Of a stretch of 36,487 nt of DNA, positions 31,429-36,487 are shown one piece after another (within the stretch, counting starts at the first letter, position 1; each line of letters starts with the position of its first letter). This stretch comes from Gammaproteobacteria bacterium (GTDB taxonomy: Bacteria > Pseudomonadota > Gammaproteobacteria > JAJDOJ01). The notes below the pieces were generated by a model. That model was given only the letters and a program-made list of their open reading frames with translations. It was not told the DNA's origin and did not search any database. Both the position numbers and the translations under genes were made by a program. The stretch spans positions 1 to 36,487 of the forward strand of contig JAJDOJ010000114.1 of assembly GCA_022340215.1 (NCBI GenBank), read 5' to 3'.

Positions 31429-32753
31429 CGCGCGCTCAGCCCCGCGACCGGCCCGGTTGCACGTTTGTCAATCAGCCAGCGGCGTTTCTCCAGGATCCGG
31501 TCGACGTCCTCGTTCAGCGCGGCCAGGGCCGCGTCCGGGGACATCTCCCGGCGGATCACGAGTTCCGAGTAACGCGTGATACGGCTTGCGATTCGCTCCC
31601 ATTCCGGGATCTTTGGCAGGGCCTCGACCTTCTGCAGCTGCTCCCAGAAGGCGCGCGTGTGAGCATGTTCATCGAGGCGTGCCATCCGCCATGCGGTCCT
31701 GCTGGAGGGCAGGTCGCCGGTCAGCCGGTTGAATTCGACCTGCTGCTGCGGTGCGGTCAGGAATTCCATCAGCGCCCAGACGGCGTCGGGATGGGCCGTA
31801 CTCCGCGACATGGCCAGGCTCGCACCACCGGCGATCGACACACCCGGCGCCTCGCCATCCGCCGCCGGTAGTGGAGCCGTGGCCCAGGCTTCCTGCACGG
31901 ACTCCGGCAGCCGGACACCGAACTCGCCGATGTTCCAGGGACCGGTGATGAGCATGGCCACCTGTCCCGCGGCGAAGGCCTGGTAGACGTTGTTTGGCCG
32001 GTCGCGCCCGGTCGAGGGGGCCCAGTCCTGGCGGAAGAAACCGAGATAGAAATCGAAGGCGCGGGCGAACTTCGGATCGCTGAATCCCCCGTAACGATCC
32101 TCGTCGCGAAGCAGCGGAGAGCCGAGTTGCAGGGCGAAGATGACCGGCGGGGTCCAGTCGTCGAAGGGAAGCAGTATGGGGAAATCCCCTGCGGTTTCCC
32201 GCGCCCGGACCCGTCGCATCGCCTCGGTCCACTGTGCCCAGGTGCGCGGTGCCTCGGTCACGCCCGCCGCCTCGAAGATGTCCCGGCGGTAGAAAAGCAG
32301 ACGCGTGTCGACGTACCAGGGTAGACCGTATAACCGGTCCTGCAGCACGTTGGTGTCCAGGATCCCGGGAAACCAGTCTCCCGCATCCAGGACCCGCGAA
32401 CCGTCCAGTCGGGGACCCAGTGGGATGAGAGCGTTGAGGGCGACAAATTCAGGGACCCAGGTGTTGCCGAGCTGAAACAGGTCGGGCATCGCGTCGCCGG
32501 CGTACGCGGTAAGCAGCTTCTCGTGGGCTGCGCTCCAGGGGATCTGCTGCACCCGCACGCGGATCCCGGGGTTTTCGCGCTCGAAGCGGTCGGTGAGTTC
32601 GCGGACCAGCTCCCCCTCACGCCCCATCGCCCAGAAACTGATCTCGACCCTTTCGTCCGGCTCGGTGGAACAGGCCGCCACAAGGCTTACGATGCCGAGG
32701 ACAATGGCCGGAAGGGGGATGCGGGTGCGCCACGCACCTGCGGGATTCGTCAT
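31425..32753 (-). CDS. Sugar ABC transporter substrate-binding lipoprotein
   Basis: 442 residues. A lipoprotein signal ends in LVAAC (C28, the lipidated cysteine). The mature protein is a cluster-B (CUT1) solute-binding protein: [91 protein letters not shown] and [12 protein letters not shown]. It captures an oligosaccharide in the periplasm and delivers it to the permeases. Several Trp residues (GPWN, LPWY, DDWTPP) suggest stacking with glucose rings. Ligand not readable; beta-glucan oligosaccharides (sophorose series) are inferred from the GH94 and opgG context. Four-base overlaps on both sides. Confidence 0.92.
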   Translation of the reverse strand: MTNPAGAWRTRIPLPAIVLGIVSLVAACSTEPDERVEISFWAMGREGELVRELTDRFERENPGIRVRVQQIPWSAAHEKLLTAYAGDAMPDLFQLGNTWVPEFVALNALIPLGPRLDGSRVLDAGDWFPGILDTNVLQDRLYGLPWYVDTRLLFYRRDIFEAAGVTEAPRTWAQWTEAMRRVRARETAGDFPILLPFDDWTPPVIFALQLGSPLLRDEDRYGGFSDPKFARAFDFYLGFFRQDWAPSTGRDRPNNVYQAFAAGQVAMLITGPWNIGEFGVRLPESVQEAWATAPLPAADGEAPGVSIAGGASLAMSRSTAHPDAVWALMEFLTAPQQQVEFNRLTGDLPSSRTAWRMARLDEHAHTRAFWEQLQKVEALPKIPEWERIASRITRYSELVIRREMSPDAALAALNEDVDRILEKRRWLIDKRATGPVAGLSAR

Positions 32754-33925
32754 TCGGCGGCGTCCGCGACGTCCGTGGCGCGCTCCAGGGTTCGTCCGGA
32801 TTCGTCGAACAGATAGATCAGCCCCAGGTCTACGGCGACGCTGACCTCGTCCCCCGGGGACAGGGGATCGTCCGCCTCGACGCGAAACACGATATTGCCG
32901 CCGGGATTCGGTGAGGCTTCGGCGCTGTCGCCGTCGGACTTTCCGAGCCCAGGAATGCGCCCATACACCAGTTGTTCGTGGCCGAGCGACTCGACCGCCG
33001 CCACGCTTGTCTTCAGCGTCAGTACATTGCCCGGGTCCGCACCGCTGTTCACCGGACGCAGTGATTCGGGCCTGACACCCAGCAGCGCCGGCGAATCGCG
33101 CCGGGAGCCCGGGAAGTGGTCCGCCGGTAGCGCCAAGCGCTGGTCGCCCGCACTCAGTCCCAGGATACCGTCACGATGCTCGATATCACCGACCGGCAGG
33201 ATGTTCATCCCCGGATTACCGAGGAAGCCGGCGACGAATGCGTTGACGGGCGCGCGATACAGCGCCTGCGGCGTATCGACCTGCTGCAGATACCCGTCTT
33301 TCAGCACCGCGACGCGGTCGCCGAGCGTCATCGCCTCGACCTGGTCGTGCGTGACATAGACCGTGGTGGTGCCCAGTTCCCGCTGCAGCGAGGCGATCTC
33401 CGAACGGATCTGCACACGCAGCTTCGCATCCAGGTTCGACAGCGGCTCGTCCATCAGGAAGGCGCTCGGATCGCGCACCACCGCCCGGCCCATCGCGACG
33501 CGCTGCCGTTCCCCCCCGGAGAGCTGGGCGGGTCTGCGATCCAGCATCTTGTCCAGCCCGAGCAGACCGGCAGCGGTGCGCACGCGGCGCTCGCGTTCCT
33601 CCGGCGGCATCTTCGCCATCCTGAGCGGGAATTCCAGATTCCGCCGCACCGTCATGTGCGGATACAGCGCATAGTTCTGGAAGACCATGGCGATATTACG
33701 GCGTTGTGGTGGCCAGTCGTTGACCTCCCGCCCGTCCATGGACAGCGTGCCCGAGCTGATTTCCTCCAGTCCCGCGATCAGCCTGAGCAGGGTGGACTTG
33801 CCGCAGCCCGACGGGCCGACGAAGACCAGGAACTCCCCGTCTGGGATGTCGAGAGACACGTCGTGCAGGGCTTGATGGCCGTCGGAATAGATCTTGACGA
33901 TATCGCGCAGCTCGAATGACGCCAA
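32750..33925 (-). CDS. Sugar ABC transporter ATPase, MsmK/UgpC/MalK type
   Basis: 391 residues from the TTG at 33925, preceded by GAGG seven bases upstream. Reading from here gives [20 protein letters not shown], the standard family opening, while upstream ATG codons in frame would add an unrelated tail. Walker A is GPSGCGKST (37-45), Q-loop Q83, signature LSGGERQ (135-141), Walker B AFLMDE (155-160) and D-loop LSNLD. A C-terminal regulatory OB domain (about 240-385, with [12 protein letters not shown]) is present, as in MalK/UgpC. It powers the importer and may be shared with others, as MsmK-type ATPases often are. It overlaps the binding-protein gene by four bases and is first in the operon. 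Confidence 0.93.
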   Translation of the reverse strand: MASFELRDIVKIYSDGHQALHDVSLDIPDGEFLVFVGPSGCGKSTLLRLIAGLEEISSGTLSMDGREVNDWPPQRRNIAMVFQNYALYPHMTVRRNLEFPLRMAKMPPEERERRVRTAAGLLGLDKMLDRRPAQLSGGERQRVAMGRAVVRDPSAFLMDEPLSNLDAKLRVQIRSEIASLQRELGTTTVYVTHDQVEAMTLGDRVAVLKDGYLQQVDTPQALYRAPVNAFVAGFLGNPGMNILPVGDIEHRDGILGLSAGDQRLALPADHFPGSRRDSPALLGVRPESLRPVNSGADPGNVLTLKTSVAAVESLGHEQLVYGRIPGLGKSDGDSAEASPNPGGNIVFRVEADDPLSPGDEVSVAVDLGLIYLFDESGRTLERATDVADAAE

Positions 33926-34095
33926 AGCGTTACCTCGAACGGTTCGGTTGGACGTGAAATCGGAAGAGGTACCGGAGGCCGGAAGACTGCTCGGCACCGG
34001 CGGCCGGTCCATCGCGCGCCCCATTCGAACAGCATGCCGGAAAGGAGTCAACACGAAAAAAGCATTGAATATTAGAGAATGGTTATACTACAATC

Positions 34096-34114
34096 TGCGC
34101 CGTTCATCGGCGCA
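34096..34114. promoter_or_regulatory. Palindrome upstream of the ABC operon
   Basis: TGCGCCG-TTCAT-CGGCGCA, a perfect 7-bp inverted repeat with a 5-base spacer, about 170 bases upstream of the ATPase start. It sits beside an AT-rich stretch (34060-34095) that could hold the minus-strand promoter. It may be an operator or an RNA hairpin in the leader; no regulator gene lies beside it. Confidence 0.4.
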
Positions 34115-34137
34115 AACTGTGATCCCATCGGTTGATA

Positions 34138-34227
34138 AGGCGATTGCCGGAAAATGGCATACCAGATTGCGCCGGATTTTCGTTCGTCATCAAGGCGCGA
34201 CAACAGGCGCATAGTCAAACTATGTCA
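34138..34227. repeat. 90-bp interspersed repeat, copy 2
   Basis: It matches 11807-11896 over its full length with only a few differences. It contains CATAGT-CAA-ACTATG. Its first ~30 bases recur in inverted orientation at 34265-34297, so 34138-34297 looks like a ~160-bp unit bounded by inverted ends AGGCGATT...AATCGCCT. Confidence 0.85.
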
Positions 34228-34264
34228 GTGTTGTCGCAACACAGAGGACGGACGACAAAGACAA

Positions 34265-34297
34265 GCAGGATGGTATGTCATTTGACAGAAATCGCCT
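34265..34297. repeat. Inverted terminal copy of the 90-bp repeat end
   Basis: It reads GCAGGATGGTATGTCATTTG and ends AATCGCCT, an imperfect reverse complement of the start of the 90-bp repeat. 32 of 33 bases match 34370-34402. Confidence 0.75.
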
Positions 34298-34369
34298 AAG
34301 ATTGAACCGGCAGTACTTTTACCGCCGCCGGGTAACCGGCACAATGGATCGACACAATATAACAAAGGG

Positions 34370-34402
34370 GCAGGATGGTATGTCATTTGACAGAGATCGC
34401 CT
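34370..34402. repeat. Second copy of the 33-bp end, direct orientation
   Basis: Differs from 34265-34297 at one base (AGAGATCGCCT for AGAAATCGCCT), 105 bases further on. Two stacked ends suggest a nested or partly deleted element in the ABC operon/opgG intergenic region. Confidence 0.75.
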
Positions 34403-34535
34403 GGGTCAATACTGGTCCCATCATCGAGCCTGACATCGCACATGGCTTTGATTGGCAGCACCACATCATATCGTGGGTGGAGGCGCTAGCTGACCACCCC
34501 CTTTATAACAAATAGCCTTAATTAAGATTCTGAAG

Positions 34536-34563
34536 TTTCACGCTTCCGATTTTGTGGTAGTAT
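34536..34563 (+). promoter_or_regulatory. Possible sigma70-type promoter for opgG
   Basis: TTTCAC (34536-34541) and TAGTAT (34558-34563) are separated by 16 bases in the AT-rich stretch between the repeats and opgG. The -10 match is moderate and the -35 weak. It would leave a leader of over 200 bases before the opgG start. Confidence 0.3.
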
Positions 34564-34609
34564 GGTAACGTGACTTATCCTATTGAAAGAATTAGTATTT
34601 TACAGGTCA

Positions 34610-34693
34610 TGGAATCTGTGCGCGTAGCGGTAATTTTGCGGGGGTTTGCGATCGACTGCGCAAAATCCCTCGGAATTATCCTAGCTCCATAGC
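34610..34693 (+). other. Structured opgG leader with a short ORF and hairpin
   Basis: ATTTTGCG (34633-34640) is perfectly complementary to CGCAAAAT (34659-34666) around an 18-base loop. A 27-codon frame starting at the ATG 34610 and ending at the TAG 34691-34693 spans the hairpin. No leader-peptide family is recognised, and its ribosome site is weak. The structure may affect opgG expression. Confidence 0.3.
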
Positions 34694-34800
34694 CGGTGCG
34701 GGCTCGAATAACCTCAAAACGGCGAAACTTCAAGTTAAGATTTCGTGACAGATTGTAAATAGGCGCTTTAAGGCGTTCCACCAAGAACAGAAGTACGAGG

Positions 34801-36351
34801 ATGAACCTCAGGTTTTCCCTAATAGAAGAGAGACCCCCGCGGTTGCGGGTACTGCGGCTCGCCCTGTCCCTGTTCGTTGTCCTCGGTCTTGTCCCTCTGC
34901 AGGCGCTGGCGTTCGGATACGAGCAGGTCGTCGAAAAGGCGCGTGCGGCGGCACATGAACCCTACAAGCCGATGCGTGAGGTCCCTGAGTTTCTCGCGGA
35001 GATCAAGTACGACGCGCACCGGGATATCCGGTTCAAGCCCGACCAGGCCCTGTGGCGCAGCAAGGGCATGAATTTCGATGTCTACCTCCTGCACCCCGGG
35101 TTTCTGTTCAAGCACCCCGTGCGCATCAACATTTTCGATGCCGAAGGCGTTCACGAGCTGCCGTTCCGCACGGAACTGTTCGACTACGGCAAGAACGATT
35201 TCGCGGACAGGATCCCGAAAGATCTGGGTTATGCCGGGCTCGTGATCAACTACCCGATCAAGAACCCGGATGTTCAGGATCAGGTCGTCGTGTTCCAGGG
35301 GGCGAGCTATTTCCGGTCGCTCGGCAGGGACAACGTCTACGGACTGTCGGCCAGGGGGCTCGCCATCGATACCGGTCTGCCGAGCGGCGAGGAATTTCCC
35401 TATTTCACCGAGTTCTGGCTCGAGCGCCCATCCCCGCGTCAACACGCGATGAAGGTTTACGCGCTGCTCGACAGTCCCAGCGTTGCCGGCGCCTATCGGT
35501 TTACCATCGTGCCCGGCGAGGAGACCTGGATCCATGTCAAGGCGACGGTGTTCGAGAGAAAACGGGTCAAGGAACTCGGTATCGCCCCGCTGACCAGCAT
35601 GTTCCTTTACGGCGAGAACGGCCCGCGTCTCCAGGGCGACTGGCGGCCGGAGATACACGACTCCGACGGGCTGCTGATGCACAACGGGACCGGCGAATGG
35701 ATCTGGCGCCCGCTGGAGAACAAGCTCAGGCTGCGCATCAGCATGTTTTCGCTCCAGTCTCCTCGAGGCTTCGGTCTGCTGCAGCGCGACCGCGAGTTCG
35801 TGCACTACGAGGACCTGGAAACGCACCAGGACCTACGACCGGGTCTGTGGATACGGCCTGACGGCGACTGGGGAGAGGGCGAGGTCAAACTTGCCGAGAT
35901 TCCCAGCGACGAGGAGTACAATGATAACATCGTCGCCTACTGGGTGCCGGCCAACCGGCCGGAGCCGGGTGAGCCGATGACCTTTAACTACACCATGGGC
36001 TGGGGGTTCAACGAACCCTCCCCGAGGGACGCGGGCCGTGTCACGGGGACCTGGATCGGGTACGGTGGGGTCAAGGGCAAGGACGAATCCAAGCGCCGCT
36101 TTGTCATCGATTTCCAGGGGGAGGATCTGGCGGCCCTCGGTCCGGAGGCGCGCGTTGAGGGTGTCGTGTCTGTTGGCGAGGGGGCGAAATTGCTCGAACA
36201 GCAGGTGCACAAGAACACCAAGACCGGCGGGTGGCGTCTCGTCTTCCAGATCAAGTTGCCCGAGGATAGAAAACCGGTAGACTTGCGTGCCTTCCTGAAG
36301 TCGGGAGAGACCACAATGAGCGAAACATGGACCTATCTTTTCGAGTCCTAG
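34801..36351 (+). CDS. opgG: Periplasmic glucan biosynthesis protein OpgG/MdoG (GH186-type fold)
   Basis: 516 residues. Signal peptide with a hydrophobic core (LALSLFVVLGLVPLQALA) and cleavage after ALA (about residue 37). The mature protein follows OpgG/OpgD throughout: YDAHRDIRFKPDQALW, FDVYLLHPGFLF, GASYFRSLGRDNVYGLSARG, FPYFTEFWLERP, LTSMFLYGENG, HDSDGLLMHNGTGEWIWRPL, RGFGLLQRDREFVHYEDLE and SDEEYNDNIVAYWVP. The family works with the membrane synthase OpgH to make osmoregulated periplasmic glucans, and E. coli OpgD/OpgG are beta-1,2-glucanases (GH186) by established work. The start follows GAGG with almost no spacer; no better ATG keeps the signal peptide. The TAG stop lies in the CTAG that begins the mobile element; opgH would normally follow and lies outside this window. 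Confidence 0.95.
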   Translation: MNLRFSLIEERPPRLRVLRLALSLFVVLGLVPLQALAFGYEQVVEKARAAAHEPYKPMREVPEFLAEIKYDAHRDIRFKPDQALWRSKGMNFDVYLLHPGFLFKHPVRINIFDAEGVHELPFRTELFDYGKNDFADRIPKDLGYAGLVINYPIKNPDVQDQVVVFQGASYFRSLGRDNVYGLSARGLAIDTGLPSGEEFPYFTEFWLERPSPRQHAMKVYALLDSPSVAGAYRFTIVPGEETWIHVKATVFERKRVKELGIAPLTSMFLYGENGPRLQGDWRPEIHDSDGLLMHNGTGEWIWRPLENKLRLRISMFSLQSPRGFGLLQRDREFVHYEDLETHQDLRPGLWIRPDGDWGEGEVKLAEIPSDEEYNDNIVAYWVPANRPEPGEPMTFNYTMGWGFNEPSPRDAGRVTGTWIGYGGVKGKDESKRRFVIDFQGEDLAALGPEARVEGVVSVGEGAKLLEQQVHKNTKTGGWRLVFQIKLPEDRKPVDLRAFLKSGETTMSETWTYLFES

Positions 36352-36487
36352 GAGCCTGTCGGACTTAGGTGATCGTAGCGAGCATGATGGGAGAGCGAGA
36401 TCGAATGTTCACGATTTTGAGGCGCATAGTGGGCCTACGCAACGAAAAATCGGGGGCATTTGAGCCGAGCTCCCATCAGCGCAGTAG
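36348..36487. mobile_element. CTAG-ended element, second copy (cut by window end)
   Basis: It begins CTAGGAGCCTGTCGGACTTA and matches the reverse complement of 10570-10738 through GCATAGTGGGCCTACGCAAC to CCCATCAGCGCAGTAG. About 140 of an expected ~169 bases are present. Its leading CTAG contains the opgG stop codon. Confidence 0.8.

Noticed and set aside
34575-34784. 69-codon minus-strand frame in the opgG leader
   Set aside because: No ribosome site, no known motif, and it lies in the AT-rich control region.

Overview
The window reads as chromosomal DNA of a GC-rich gammaproteobacterium, most like the sulfur-oxidising Chromatiales/Ectothiorhodospiraceae. This placement is inferred from gene content (an OpgG-type periplasmic glucan protein, a Gly/Tyr-rich sulfur-globule-like protein, an SLC13/RCK_C anion transporter and a CarH-type regulator), not from a marker gene. 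No rRNA, tRNA or CRISPR array was seen.

Left part (1-9.5 kb). A decayed group II intron reverse-transcriptase fragment is followed by an outer-membrane beta-barrel gene. Divergent from it is a MerR regulator with a CarH-type B12 photoreceptor domain, preceded by T(G/A)TACA sites. The regulator is followed by a short CbiX chelatase and an unusual SlyD-like/methyltransferase fusion. Next come a Tat-exported amidohydrolase, a secreted protein of unknown function, a cluster of very small ORFs, a Gly/Tyr repeat protein, and a graveyard of gene remnants (UspA tail, small broken ORFs, mobile-element ends).

Middle (9.5-22.3 kb). A cupin, a stand-alone CBM48 protein and an internally deleted glycogen phosphorylase (glgP) lie next to two different short repeats. 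Then come a Ca2+/H+ antiporter, a cysteine-rich membrane protein, an SLC13 transporter, and a plus-strand group: sulfotransferase, FG-GAP/ASPIC protein, GH1 beta-glucosidase and a carbamoyltransferase-like protein with altered active-site motifs.

Right part (22.4-36.5 kb). A tight minus-strand operon encodes a complete sugar ABC importer (ATPase, lipoprotein binding protein, two permeases; consecutive 4-base overlaps), then a secreted discoidin-domain (alpha/alpha)6-type hydrolase, then a 1280-residue GH94 protein. The GH94 protein matches the C-terminal half of cyclic beta-1,2-glucan synthase NdvB but lacks the glycosyltransferase half. Divergent from the operon is opgG, whose family includes the GH186 beta-1,2-glucanases. 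Together with the nearby GH1 enzyme this suggests, by inference, a locus that both handles and scavenges or recycles osmoregulated periplasmic (beta-1,2-linked) glucans: cleavage outside the cytoplasm, ABC import, cytoplasmic phosphorolysis and hydrolysis to glucose and glucose-1-phosphate.

Two short repeat families punctuate the region. One is a ~169-bp transposase-less element with CTAG ends. Its three occurrences (one full, one cut by the window edge, one solo end) each place the CTAG on a TAG stop codon of an adjacent reading frame (glgP remnant, opgG, and a doubtful 58-residue ORF). The other is a ~90-bp repeat found at the 5' end of the glgP remnant and in the ABC operon/opgG intergenic region.
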